Shown here: piece by piece, positions 35,167-43,897 of the stretch | Layout: the number at the start of each line of letters is the position of its first letter | Numbering within the stretch: position 1 is the stretch's first letter | DNA from: JAAYCI01 sp964371725 | GTDB taxonomy: Bacteria > Bacillota > Clostridia > Oscillospirales > Ruminococcaceae | Length of the DNA stretch: 64,000 nt | Assembly: GCA_964371725.1 (NCBI GenBank) | Contig: CAYJNQ010000001.1 | Location: 1-64,000, forward strand | Reading direction: 5' to 3' | Translations under genes and position numbers: made by a program | The notes under the pieces: model-generated | The model's input: the letters and a program-made list of their open reading frames with translations, nothing else | Told to the model about the DNA's origin: nothing | Database searches by the model: none

Positions 35167-37578
35167 TTAAATTTTTTCCAAAGGCGCATAGTTTGCCATC
35201 GTCTTTTTACGCCCCACTTTTTCAAACTCTATTTCCACCAGTTGATCCCCGCTCATGGCGCGCACATCCATCACCACGCCTTTTCCAAACACCTTGTGCT
35301 TCACAACATCGCCCGCGGCGAACTGAATTTCGCAGTTTTTGGGCTGCACACCGGCTGAGGCAAAACGCGGCGGAGCCGGTTTTCGAGACGGCGCAGATGC
35401 CCCTCGATTGTATCCACTGTCCAGATAGGCACCCTTGCGTGTGGCCGCTGTGGCAAAGCCGGGTGTCCCGCCGCCCCGGTTCACCATTCGGCTCGACTGC
35501 ACAGCGTGCAAACAATCCGGCTCTATTTCCTGCAAAAAACGGCTTTGGGCATTTCGGCGTGTTTGGCCATACAAAAGCCGCGTGGCCGCAGAGCTGATGC
35601 ACAATTCTCTTTTTGCCCGCGTAATGCCTACGTAGCAAAGCCGTCTCTCTTCCTCTAAATCCTCTTCGGACCAGCGGCTCATCTCGCTTGGGAAAATCCC
35701 CTCTTCCATGCCCACGATGTATACATAAGGAAATTCCAGCCCTTTTGCACTGTGCATGGTCATAAGCACCACTTTGTCGGCGTCTTCGTCGTAGCTATCC
35801 AAATCGGAAATCAGGGCAATTTCTTCAAGGTAGCCCGCCAAACTCGCTTCCTCTTCGTTCATATCCTCGTAGCTTTTTACATTCGATTGCAACTGGCCCA
35901 GGTTTTCAAGGCGCGTTGTTGCTTCTTCCCCTTGGCTTTTCAGCATATCCAAATATCCCGTTAGCTGCATCACCTCAGCGGCAAAGTCGCTCAATGGCAA
36001 ACTTTCTTCGGCCTGCACAAGTTTTTCATATACCTCATAGAAACCCAAAAGGGCTTTTTGTGCGCGTGCAAGCACGGGATAATCGGCGGCCGTGCGCACT
36101 ACTTCAAGCATCGGCACGCCGAGCCCTGCCGCAATTTCACCCACTTTATCCACGGTGGAAGCACCAATTTTTCGGCTTGGCTCGTTGATGATGCGCCTTA
36201 AGCGCAAATCGTCTTGCGGGGAGGACACGAGGCTCATATAGGCGTGGATGTCCTTGACCTCCTTGCGGTCGTTAAAGCGCAGCCCGCCCACAATTTTATG
36301 TGGAATGCCCGCACGCGCAAAAAAGTTTTCCACCGGGCTCGACTGCGCATTCATGCGGTACAAAACGGCATGCTCGCTCAGCTTGCCACCCGCTTCCACT
36401 CGCTTTTCAATTTCCGAAGCAATGTAAGCGGCCTCGTCCTGCTCGCTGTCGGCTTGATAGTGGCAAATTTTTTCTCCCTCTCCGGCCTGTGTCCACAAAG
36501 TTTTGCCTTTGCGCCCTTGGTTGTTTTGAATCACCCCGTTGGCAGCGCGCAAAATGTTGCCTGTGGACCGATAGTTTTGCTCAAGCCTTATCACTTCAGC
36601 ACCCGGAAAATGATGCTCAAAACTCAAAATGTTCTCGATGGTGGCCCCGCGAAAGCGATAAATGCTTTGGTCGTCGTCTCCCACCACACAAATGTTCTGT
36701 TGCGCCGAGCATAAGAGGCTCACAAGCCGAAACTGAGCAATGCTTGTATCTTGGTATTCGTCCACCAGAATGTAGCGATAACGGTTTTGGTAGTATTCCC
36801 GCACAGCTTCGTTCTCTTCCAAAAGCCGAACCGTATAGTAGATTAGGTCATCGAAATCCATAGCGCCGGATTTTTTACAGCGCTTTGCATATTCACCATA
36901 GAGCTGCGCCACAAGGCTACTGCGTGTGTCCTTTGCCTGTGCCAAGGCCTCTTTAGGCGATATCATTTTGTCTTTCAAACGCCCAATGGCCGAGGCCGCT
37001 GCCTTGACGGCCAAAAACTTGTCGTCGATGTTCAACTCTTTGTACAGCGCCTTCAGCACCCGTTGTTGGTCGTCGCTGTCGTAGATGGTAAAGCCTTTTT
37101 CAAAGCCGAGCAGCTCGGCATCTTTGCGAAGCATACGCACACAGGCCGAATGAAAAGTGGCAGCGTATACAGCCTCTTCGCCCGGCAAGCTGTTTGCAAG
37201 GCGCTGTTTTAGCTCTCCCGCCGCCTTGTTGGTAAATGTAATGGCTAGGATATTCCAAGGTTTTGCAGGCGACACCGCCATTTTTCTAAGCAAATCTGCC
37301 GGCGCTTGTTTGCCTGTTTCTAAGCAATCTTGTAAAGCGGCCACATCCTCCACACCAGCACCCTTTGTTTGCTCGCTATGGTAGGCACCGCCAAATAAAA
37401 TTAAATTGACAATGCGGTTGATAATCACCGTGGTTTTGCCGCTACCGGCACCGGCCAAAATCAAAAGCGGCCCTTGCGTTTTAAACACAGCGTGGCGCTG
37501 TACCTCATTCAACTTTGCAAAGTGGCGCTCAAGATACTGTTTTCTCAGGGCCACCCACTGCTCTTGCCATGCTTCCAT
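35167..37578 (-). CDS. pcrA: ATP-dependent DNA helicase PcrA/UvrD
   Basis: An 803-residue superfamily 1A helicase. Motif I is ILAGAGSGKTTVIINRI, motif II VDEYQDTS, motif III VVGDDDQSIYRFRGA, and motif VI region VGITRAKRELCIS. The last 60 residues form the Tudor-like RNA polymerase-binding fold (FAAGDVVKHKVFGKGVVMDV). Two insertions relative to typical PcrA are possible, near residue 80 (SEQTKGAGVEDVAALQ). The start has a weak ribosome site. It is the first gene of the minus-strand run toward mltG; a decayed transporter lies 65 bases upstream. Confidence 0.95.
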   Translation of the reverse strand: MEAWQEQWVALRKQYLERHFAKLNEVQRHAVFKTQGPLLILAGAGSGKTTVIINRIVNLILFGGAYHSEQTKGAGVEDVAALQDCLETGKQAPADLLRKMAVSPAKPWNILAITFTNKAAGELKQRLANSLPGEEAVYAATFHSACVRMLRKDAELLGFEKGFTIYDSDDQQRVLKALYKELNIDDKFLAVKAAASAIGRLKDKMISPKEALAQAKDTRSSLVAQLYGEYAKRCKKSGAMDFDDLIYYTVRLLEENEAVREYYQNRYRYILVDEYQDTSIAQFRLVSLLCSAQQNICVVGDDDQSIYRFRGATIENILSFEHHFPGAEVIRLEQNYRSTGNILRAANGVIQNNQGRKGKTLWTQAGEGEKICHYQADSEQDEAAYIASEIEKRVEAGGKLSEHAVLYRMNAQSSPVENFFARAGIPHKIVGGLRFNDRKEVKDIHAYMSLVSSPQDDLRLRRIINEPSRKIGASTVDKVGEIAAGLGVPMLEVVRTAADYPVLARAQKALLGFYEVYEKLVQAEESLPLSDFAAEVMQLTGYLDMLKSQGEEATTRLENLGQLQSNVKSYEDMNEEEASLAGYLEEIALISDLDSYDEDADKVVLMTMHSAKGLEFPYVYIVGMEEGIFPSEMSRWSEEDLEEERRLCYVGITRAKRELCISSAATRLLYGQTRRNAQSRFLQEIEPDCLHAVQSSRMVNRGGGTPGFATAATRKGAYLDSGYNRGASAPSRKPAPPRFASAGVQPKNCEIQFAAGDVVKHKVFGKGVVMDVRAMSGDQLVEIEFEKVGRKKTMANYAPLEKI

Positions 37579-37643
37579 TTACTCGTCCATCTCCACTTCT
37601 TTTTCTCTCGTCTGTTTGTCTGCCTGCACAATCGCAAGCCCTG

Positions 37644-38355
37644 CTACCACATTTGCAACAAACTTTGCACCAGCAAGGAAGATGCCGCAATGGACACCCA
37701 GCAGGTTCAGCCAAGCACGAGGGGCTTCACTCCGTTTTTCACAAGCTGTTTTGCGTTGGCATTCAAACCAATGGCCACCATGGCCATGGTAATCATGAAT
37801 TTGCCGAAATCTGAAATGACATCGCTTACAGAATCCGGAATAGCCAGCACTGTTTTGAGCACAGCCACCAGCAAAAAGAACAAATTAAACCGCGGAAATA
37901 TTTTTTTAGGCTAAAGGCATTGTCGGCTTCCCCATTTTCTCAGCTCGGTAGATGGCCAACATAAACGTGATGGGAATGATGGCCAAAGAACGTGTGAGTT
38001 TCACGATGGTGGCCAGGTCTAAGGCGATCTTGTTACCGGCACGCTCGCTTCAGGTTGTGGCGGCCGCCACAACCTGCGAAGTGTCGTTCACGGCAGTGCC
38101 TGCACAAAAACCAAAGCCGGTGTCGGAAAGCCCAAGCGCAAGACCGATAGAAGGAAACACCCATGCAATAATGACATTGAACAGGAAAATGGTGGAAACA
38201 GCGCTGCTCACTTCTTCGTCTTCCGCTTCAATCACCGGCGCTTTGGCGGCAATGGAAGAGCCGCCCACCACAGGCACCAACCCCCCAAACCACGCCGGAA
38301 CGGCAAGAGCAATGCGCAAAAACAAGCCCTGCCAATCCCCTATTTTCTCACCCAA
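37644..38355 (-). pseudogene. decayed YeiH-family (UPF0324) sulfate-exporter-like transporter
   Basis: The family is recognised from GGSSIAAKAPVIEAEDEEV, STIFLFNVIIAWVFPSIG and CAGTAVNDTSQVVAAATT. Lesions: an early transmembrane segment (LRIALAVPAWFGGLVPVVGG) is fused in frame to the mid-protein GGSSIAAKAPVI, so about 60-100 residues are deleted; a TGA (38050-38052) replaces an expected Trp; the frame shifts at an A7 tract (37901-37907); and a second TGA (37707-37709) lies near the C terminus. After correction, the tail reads KKIFPRFNLFF...FGKFMITMAMVAIGLNA. A likely TTG start is near 38355. Confidence 0.85.
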
Positions 38356-38496
38356 AAAGTCCTTTCCCTTTTTATGCGATTTTCCTATAACAGAATTATA
38401 CAATGATATCACAAGCACCCGTTTTGTGCAAGGTAAGCAACCGCTTGGGTGCCGGCATTTCTTTTGATTTTGGAAAATAATGAACCCATCCGAGAA

Positions 38497-38525
38497 TTGA
38501 CATTTTTCGCCCATTGTAGTATCAT
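38497..38525 (+). promoter_or_regulatory. sigma-A promoter of the FMN-binding lipoprotein gene
   Basis: A perfect TTGACA (38497-38502) and TATCAT (38520-38525) are separated by 17 bases; the ATG is 33 bases downstream. Confidence 0.75.
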
Positions 38526-38557
38526 ATGGGTTACTTATGAAAAAAAGGAGTGGGTGC

Positions 38558-39010
38558 ATGCACAAGGGATGGGCGATTGGTTTGAGTGTTTTTCTTTGCC
38601 TGATTTTGTTCTGTGCTTGCGGTGCAACACCAAGCTATGTAGACGGCACATATAGAGCCGAGTTTCAAAACTATGATAGCCGCGGCTACAAAGATTTTAT
38701 AGAGCTTTCTGTGGAGGGTGGCGTGGTTCACTCTTTTCAATATAATGCTGTAAACGAAGATGGACTTCTCAAAAGCGAGGATCTGGACTATCGCGAGGCG
38801 ATGGAGGGGGAGCTGGATATTTATCCTGCACGCTTTTCGCAAGATTTGGTCAATCAATATTTAGACACCCAAGACATCGACGAAGTAGACGTGGTGGCCG
38901 GGGCCACCTATTCTTCTGAAAGTTTTATCGCACTTTTCACGGCGTTGGAGCCACAATTGTACAGCGGCGAAACCGAAACACTCATCATTGAAAATACAAG
39001 CGAGCAATAA
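38558..39010 (+). CDS. FMN-binding domain lipoprotein
   Basis: A 150-residue predicted lipoprotein. A signal peptide ends at a lipobox-like FCAC (Cys about residue 23). The mature part resembles the FMN_bind domain: YVDGTYRAEFQNYDSRGYKDFIELSVEGG and VDVVAGATYSSESFIALFTAL, where GATYSS is the conserved flavin region. Such small domains may hold FMN in extracytoplasmic redox chains. ATG at 38558 is chosen over ATG at 38537 because AAAGGAG lies seven bases upstream. It precedes the DUF4358 and MBOAT genes, but may be a separate unit. Confidence 0.75.
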   Translation: MHKGWAIGLSVFLCLILFCACGATPSYVDGTYRAEFQNYDSRGYKDFIELSVEGGVVHSFQYNAVNEDGLLKSEDLDYREAMEGELDIYPARFSQDLVNQYLDTQDIDEVDVVAGATYSSESFIALFTALEPQLYSGETETLIIENTSEQ

Positions 39011-39040
39011 GCTTATATCTTTTAAAGAAAGGACTCCCCT

Positions 39041-39634
39041 ATGAAACGATTTTCATTTTCCCTTTGTGCACTTTCCCTGTGCCTGGTTCTGTTCGCCTCG
39101 TGTTCTGAGGCACCCGCCTCTTCCGCAGTGCCTGCTTCTTCTACGGCGCCTGCTTCTTCTATGGCACCCGCGTCCTCCGTGGCGCCCGCCTCTTCCGTCG
39201 CGGCCGATTCCTCTGCGTCTCAGGCTGCTTCCTCTGATGCCGTACAGGCCATGTTGGCTTCGCTTAGTGAAGCGGCCGGCCTTGGCGATGCCATCACACT
39301 TAGTGAAATTGATTTGCAGGCAAACGGCCTTGATACCGCGAATGTTCTTTCTTTTGCCGGAGCCGAATCGCGCCTATCTAGCGAAAACGGCGGTGTTGTG
39401 ATGGTGTTTCAAATGACGCCGGGCACCGAATCCGCCATGGTAAGCGCCTTGGAAGCCTATCGAGATTTGCGCGCTTCCGACGACCGCTATGCTGAATTTG
39501 CCACCGCCAGAGACAACACGGCCAATGCTCGCATAGGCATTGTTGGTGAACAAGTATATTATGCTGTAAGCACCACGGGCGACAGCGGCGGATACGACAC
39601 CTTAGATGCCGCCATTGCTGAACTTTCTGCCTAG
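39041..39634 (+). CDS. DUF4358-type lipoprotein with Pro-Ala-Ser repeats
   Basis: A 197-residue predicted lipoprotein. The signal peptide ends at LFASC (Cys about residue 21). A low-complexity spacer follows (about residues 24-64) built from five-residue A-P-A-S-S repeats. The C-terminal domain (about 70-197) resembles DUF4358: FQMTPGTESAMVSALEAYRDL and ARIGIVGEQVYYAVS. DUF4358 proteins are often encoded next to MBOAT acyltransferases, as here. A terminator follows at 39669-39694. Confidence 0.75.
   Translation: MKRFSFSLCALSLCLVLFASCSEAPASSAVPASSTAPASSMAPASSVAPASSVAADSSASQAASSDAVQAMLASLSEAAGLGDAITLSEIDLQANGLDTANVLSFAGAESRLSSENGGVVMVFQMTPGTESAMVSALEAYRDLRASDDRYAEFATARDNTANARIGIVGEQVYYAVSTTGDSGGYDTLDAAIAELSA
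39102..39232 (+). repeat. Pro-Ala-Ser coding repeat
   Basis: Tandem degenerate units of about 15-24 bases encode A-P-A-S-S with a varying following residue, at least six times, forming a flexible spacer after the lipidated Cys. Confidence 0.7.
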
Positions 39635-39668
39635 GGCAATCGGCTTTGTGTTTGTGCAAATGATTCCG

Positions 39669-39694
39669 AGGCGGCCTTGAGTGGCCGCCTTTTT
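39669..39694 (+). terminator. intrinsic terminator after the DUF4358 gene
   Basis: An AGGCGGCC / GGCCGCCT stem with a six-base loop is followed by TTTTTG. The 211-base gap to the MBOAT gene shows no other clear element. Confidence 0.8.
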
Positions 39695-39845
39695 GAGAAT
39701 GTAGGTGCACTTTTCAATCGTCTTGCTTTCCATTTGTCCTCATGTCGGCACCATCTTAAATATGTAATAGCCTGTTTTGCCCGATTTTTATAGTTGCGGG
39801 CTTTGGGGCGATGTCTCATGAACTTTTTGCCATGCGGAGGGGTCT

Positions 39846-41267
39846 ATGCTATTTAGTTCCATCGTATTTTTGTTTCGTTTTTTGCCGTTTGCCCTGCTTT
39901 TATATTACCTTAGCCCACCCAAACTGAAAAACACCACGCTACTTTTGTGTAGCCTTGTGTTCTACTGCTGGGGCGAGGTGCGTTTTTTCTGGATTATGCT
40001 GTTTGTCATCGTCGTAAACTATGTTTGCGGCCTGTTCATTGCGCGTTTTTACCATCGCCCGGCACTCAGCCGCCTGTTTCTTATTCTGTCTGTCATCGGC
40101 AGTTTGTCGATGCTTTTTTACTATAAATACGCCAATTTTTTCATTTTCAACCTCTCGGCGGTCACCGGGCTCAACCTCACGCTGCTCGACAATCTCGTTT
40201 TGCCCCTTGGTATCAGCTTTTATACCTTCCAGTCGATGAGTTACTCCATTGATGTATATCGCCGCAGCGTGGCCTGCGAAAAAAACATCCTCAATTTCGG
40301 TGCCTATGTATCCATGTTTCCACAGCTCATTGCAGGCCCTATTGTACGTTATACCGATATCAGTGAGCGCTTGCATATCACGAAAGGGCGTGTGACACCA
40401 GACCGCTTGGACGAGGGCATCACCCTGTTTATTTTTGGCCTTGCCAAAAAAGTGCTCATTGCCGATAATGTCAACCGTCTGTGGACAGACATCATCGGAC
40501 AATACAGTGCGGGCAGCCTCACTGAGGCCGGTGTAGGGCTGGAGAATGCCTCCACAGGGCTTGCCTGGCTGGGGCTTGCCGCCTACACCTTGTACATTTA
40601 TTTCGATTTTTCCGGCTACTCTCTCATGGGCATCGGCATGGGCAAGATGCTGGGTTTCGATTTTCCTATGAACTTCAACCTTCCCTACATCAGCCGCTCG
40701 GTTACCGAGTTTTGGCGGCGTTGGCATATCACACTTTCCTCGTGGTTTCGCGAATATGTGTACATTCCTTTGGGCGGAAACCGCAAGGGGCGCGCACGCC
40801 AGGTGTTCAACCTGTGCCTTGTGTGGCTGTTAACCGGGTTTTGGCACGGTGCCAACTGGAACTTCATCCTCTGGGGCGTTTACTATGCTATTTTGCTGAT
40901 TATTGAAAAAAACTTCCTCTTGGATAGGCTTGAAAAGGGGCGTGTTTGGCCACATATTTACACCATTTTCATCTTTACAATAGGCTGGGCTTTCTTTGTA
41001 GGAAGTGACCCGGGCGTGAGCCTTTCACTTTTCATGCAAAAACTGTTCATCCCTCAGGGCGGTGTCAGTGCACTTTACTTTTTGCGCAACTATGCAGCTG
41101 TTTTGGCACTGGGTGTTTTGTTTTCTTCACCACTGCCCGAAAAGCTGTGGAACCGTGTTAAGGGCAATGTCTGGGTGCGCGGCAGTGTGTTGGGCGTGCT
41201 CCTGCTTTTGTCGGTGGCTTATATGGAGGCCGGCGGCTACAGTCCCTTCCTCTATTTTAATTTCTAA
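39846..41267 (+). CDS. MBOAT family O-acyltransferase (AlgI/DltB-like)
   Basis: A 473-residue polytopic membrane protein of the MBOAT family, which passes acyl groups across the membrane to wall or secreted polymers. About ten hydrophobic segments are seen. The invariant catalytic His lies in LTGFWHGANWNFILWGVYYA; supporting stretches are FPQLIAGPIVRYTDI and YFDFSGYSLMGIGMGKMLGFDFPMNFN (19-residue subsegments of the AlgI core). GGAGGGG is three bases before the ATG. The DHHW gene follows after nine bases. Whether the acceptor is teichoic acid, peptidoglycan or a polysaccharide is unknown. Confidence 0.92.
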   Translation: MLFSSIVFLFRFLPFALLLYYLSPPKLKNTTLLLCSLVFYCWGEVRFFWIMLFVIVVNYVCGLFIARFYHRPALSRLFLILSVIGSLSMLFYYKYANFFIFNLSAVTGLNLTLLDNLVLPLGISFYTFQSMSYSIDVYRRSVACEKNILNFGAYVSMFPQLIAGPIVRYTDISERLHITKGRVTPDRLDEGITLFIFGLAKKVLIADNVNRLWTDIIGQYSAGSLTEAGVGLENASTGLAWLGLAAYTLYIYFDFSGYSLMGIGMGKMLGFDFPMNFNLPYISRSVTEFWRRWHITLSSWFREYVYIPLGGNRKGRARQVFNLCLVWLLTGFWHGANWNFILWGVYYAILLIIEKNFLLDRLEKGRVWPHIYTIFIFTIGWAFFVGSDPGVSLSLFMQKLFIPQGGVSALYFLRNYAAVLALGVLFSSPLPEKLWNRVKGNVWVRGSVLGVLLLLSVAYMEAGGYSPFLYFNF

Positions 41268-41276
41268 GGAGTTTGT

Positions 41277-42437
41277 ATGAAAGAATCCATTCGCCGCTGG
41301 CGCAAATACCCACTTATATTTCTGTTCTTTGGCTTTGTTGCACTGTTCAGCTTGGCCGATTTGCTCACGGCTGATCGCACTCTGAGTGAAATGGAAAACC
41401 GCACACTTGCACAGTTTCCACCGTTTACGCTGGCCGCTTTCACAAGCAACGAGTGGACACGAGATTTTGACGAATACACAAAAGACCAATTTCTGTTTCG
41501 CGATGCGTGGATTTCGCTGCAAAGCTTTATGGAAACCATGCAAGGAAAGCTGGAAAACGGTGGGGTTTGGTTTGCCCAAAACGATTATTTGATTGCCAAG
41601 AACAGCACTTTTAGCCTTTTGCAGGAAAACACATTCAATTTGAACACACAAACTGTTTCGGAGCTGGCAGGCGAATTGCCCGGAAAGGTAAGCGTGATGC
41701 TTGTGCCTTCGCCCGCCAACCTTTTGAGCGACCAACTGCGCTATCACCCACCCCAAATCGACGAAAATGCCCTTTTGGATACAGCCTTTGCCGAATTGGA
41801 GGCCGCCGGCGCCCATACCATGGATTTGCGCCCGGCTTTCAACACGGCACACGCGGCCGGTGAAACGCTTTACTATCATACTGACCACCACTGGACCACC
41901 ACGGGCGGTGCACTTTTGGCCTATCGCGTTTTTTGCGAGGAAGAGGGGCTTACAGCCACCTTGCCCGCAGAGAATTTGCTGCGCACAGTGCCGGATTTCT
42001 ACGGCACAAATTATGCAAGAGCACGCCGTTTTGGCCAAAAATCCGATACCCTTTCCTACTATGACCTGCCCAATTCCTTAACCGTGTATCGCCCTGAGGG
42101 GCAGGAATACATTGCCGAAACCGGGCCGCTTATGGATGAAAACCAGCTTGCCAGCTACGACAAGTATGCCTCTTTTTTACGCGGAAACAATGGCTACAGT
42201 GTCTTGGAAGGCGATGGTGAAGGAAGCATCCTCGTGGTGAAGGACAGCTACGGCAACAGCTTCATCCCCTATCTTACCCAAAATTATGAAACCATCGGCA
42301 TCATTGATTTACGCTCTTGGTTTGAAGTGAAGCAAACCTTTTTCAACGAGGGCTACGAAGAAATATTAGTATTATACAGCTTCGACAATTTCTCCACCGA
42401 CCCAAATGTGGTGCGAATGCTGCGCGAGGAGGCCTAG
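41277..42437 (+). CDS. DHHW-family (AlgX/AlgJ-like) protein
   Basis: A 386-residue protein with an N-terminal membrane anchor (about residues 12-32) and an extracytoplasmic SGNH-hydrolase-like domain. The name-giving motif is YHTDHHWTTTGG (near residue 202), and the serine block is LVVKDSYGNSFIPYL (near residue 325), so a Ser-His-Asp set is present. Known relatives act with MBOAT proteins to move acetyl groups onto exopolysaccharide. It directly follows the MBOAT gene and ends one base before the MATE start. The substrate is inferred only by analogy. Confidence 0.88.
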   Translation: MKESIRRWRKYPLIFLFFGFVALFSLADLLTADRTLSEMENRTLAQFPPFTLAAFTSNEWTRDFDEYTKDQFLFRDAWISLQSFMETMQGKLENGGVWFAQNDYLIAKNSTFSLLQENTFNLNTQTVSELAGELPGKVSVMLVPSPANLLSDQLRYHPPQIDENALLDTAFAELEAAGAHTMDLRPAFNTAHAAGETLYYHTDHHWTTTGGALLAYRVFCEEEGLTATLPAENLLRTVPDFYGTNYARARRFGQKSDTLSYYDLPNSLTVYRPEGQEYIAETGPLMDENQLASYDKYASFLRGNNGYSVLEGDGEGSILVVKDSYGNSFIPYLTQNYETIGIIDLRSWFEVKQTFFNEGYEEILVLYSFDNFSTDPNVVRMLREEA

Positions 42438-42438
42438 C

Positions 42439-43767
42439 ATGAATTCACAGCTCGACATTGACATTCGCATCAAAAAATTGTTGAAATTTGTTTTGCCCAG
42501 CATCATGCTTATGGTGTTTTTGTCCATTTACACGATGGTGGGTGGCATTTTTGTGTCTCGCTTTGCGGGCACGCATTCCCTTTCCGCCCTCAACATGGTC
42601 TACCCCGTCACCAATGTAGCATTGGCCATGGGCTTGATGCTTGGCACGGGCGGCAGCGCCATCTGCGCCCGCAAGCTGGGAATGGGAAAACAGAAAGAGG
42701 CGAAACAGGATTTTACTGCCATTGTGCTGTTTGGCCTCTGCCTTGGTGTGCTACTATTTTTCAGCGGGTTGTTTTTTCGCCCCCAACTTGTGAGAATGCT
42801 TGGTGTAAACGAGACTTTGTTTGAATTGGCTCTTGCCTACATTTTTCCGGTCTTGCTGTTGGCACCCGCCTTGATTATGCAAGCCACTTTCCAAATTTTT
42901 CTCATAGCGGCCGGAAAGCCCGGCTCTGCCTTTGTTCTTATTTTAATAGGCGGTGTGGTTACCGTTTCTTTGAATATTTTGTTCATCATTGTTCTGGACT
43001 GGGGGGTTGCGGGCGCAGGCTGGGCCAGCGGCCTTGGCAATCTAGCTTCCTCTTTATATGGTGTTTTTTGCTTCTTCTTTTCCAAAAATGCTCAGTTGAC
43101 CTTCACAAAACCCATATTTCGTTTACGTGTTCTGTTGCAATGCTGTGCAAATGGCTCTTCGGAAATGGTCACCAACTTAGCACTGGCCGTCACAGGGTAT
43201 CTGTACAATGTTACCATGCTGCGCCTTGCCGGCGAAGACGGCGTGGCCGCCATCACCATCATTCTCTATGCTCAATTCATGCTCAGCGCCCTGTATCTTG
43301 GCTACTCCAGCGGGGTAGCTCCCCTTATCAGCTACAACTATGGCTGCCAAAACCATGTGAAACTGCGGCGCTTGTTTCGTTTCAGCTTTGTCTTCACCGC
43401 CACTTTCGGGCTTCTCTCCTTCTTATTCGCTCTCGTATTCGCACCTCTTCTCACCGGGGTATTTTCTCCTTCCGGCAGCGCTGTGAATACCCTTGCCACC
43501 GGGGGTCTGCGCATTTTTGCACTGAGCTTTCTTGTGGCCGGCATGAATATATTTTCCTCCTCCATGTTCACAGCCTTTTCAAACGGCCTTGTCTCTGCAT
43601 CCATTTCCTTTTTGCGCACCTTTGTGTTCATCTCGGCTCTTTTGCTGATTTTGCCCAATGTGCTTGGGGTTTTGGGCGTTTGGCTGGCCGTGCCGCTTGC
43701 CGAAGCATTCAGCTTTTTGGTATGTTTGTTTTTCTTGCGGCGTTATCGCAAAGTGTATCACTATTAG
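42439..43767 (+). CDS. MATE family transporter
   Basis: A 442-residue polytopic protein of the MATE/MOP superfamily with twelve predicted helices. The N half shows MLMVFLSIYTMVGGIFVSR and GTGGSAICARKLGMGKQKEA, the usual MATE loop after helix 2; the second half repeats it near YSSGVAPLISYNYGCQ. Start at 42439 has GAGGAGG upstream, overlapping the end of the DHHW gene region. It may export drugs or flip a lipid-linked product for the preceding acyltransferase cluster; the position suggests the latter but does not prove it. Confidence 0.85.
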   Translation: MNSQLDIDIRIKKLLKFVLPSIMLMVFLSIYTMVGGIFVSRFAGTHSLSALNMVYPVTNVALAMGLMLGTGGSAICARKLGMGKQKEAKQDFTAIVLFGLCLGVLLFFSGLFFRPQLVRMLGVNETLFELALAYIFPVLLLAPALIMQATFQIFLIAAGKPGSAFVLILIGGVVTVSLNILFIIVLDWGVAGAGWASGLGNLASSLYGVFCFFFSKNAQLTFTKPIFRLRVLLQCCANGSSEMVTNLALAVTGYLYNVTMLRLAGEDGVAAITIILYAQFMLSALYLGYSSGVAPLISYNYGCQNHVKLRRLFRFSFVFTATFGLLSFLFALVFAPLLTGVFSPSGSAVNTLATGGLRIFALSFLVAGMNIFSSSMFTAFSNGLVSASISFLRTFVFISALLLILPNVLGVLGVWLAVPLAEAFSFLVCLFFLRRYRKVYHY

Positions 43768-43821
43768 AAATGGTTCAAAACACAAAGTTTATAGCTGTGC
43801 TTTATCGAAGAAGTCCTGCAT

Positions 43822-43881
43822 AGAAAGAACACCCAAAAGCCGATCCCTCTCAGTACGAGTCGGTTTTTGGGTGTTCTTTCC
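43822..43881. terminator. bidirectional terminator between MATE and M3 peptidase genes
   Basis: A long inverted repeat (GAAAGAACACCCAAAA..GCCGA with TCGG..TTTTTGGGTGTTCTTTC, about 20 paired bases) sits between the convergent genes. Confidence 0.7.
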
Positions 43882-43897
43882 ATATGTTTTTTGGGGG

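Noticed and set aside
38050..38052. TGA read as Trp or Sec in the YeiH-like gene
   Set aside because: TGA is a normal stop in many genes here (for example thyX and tmk), and the gene has other lesions, so this is decay, not recoding.
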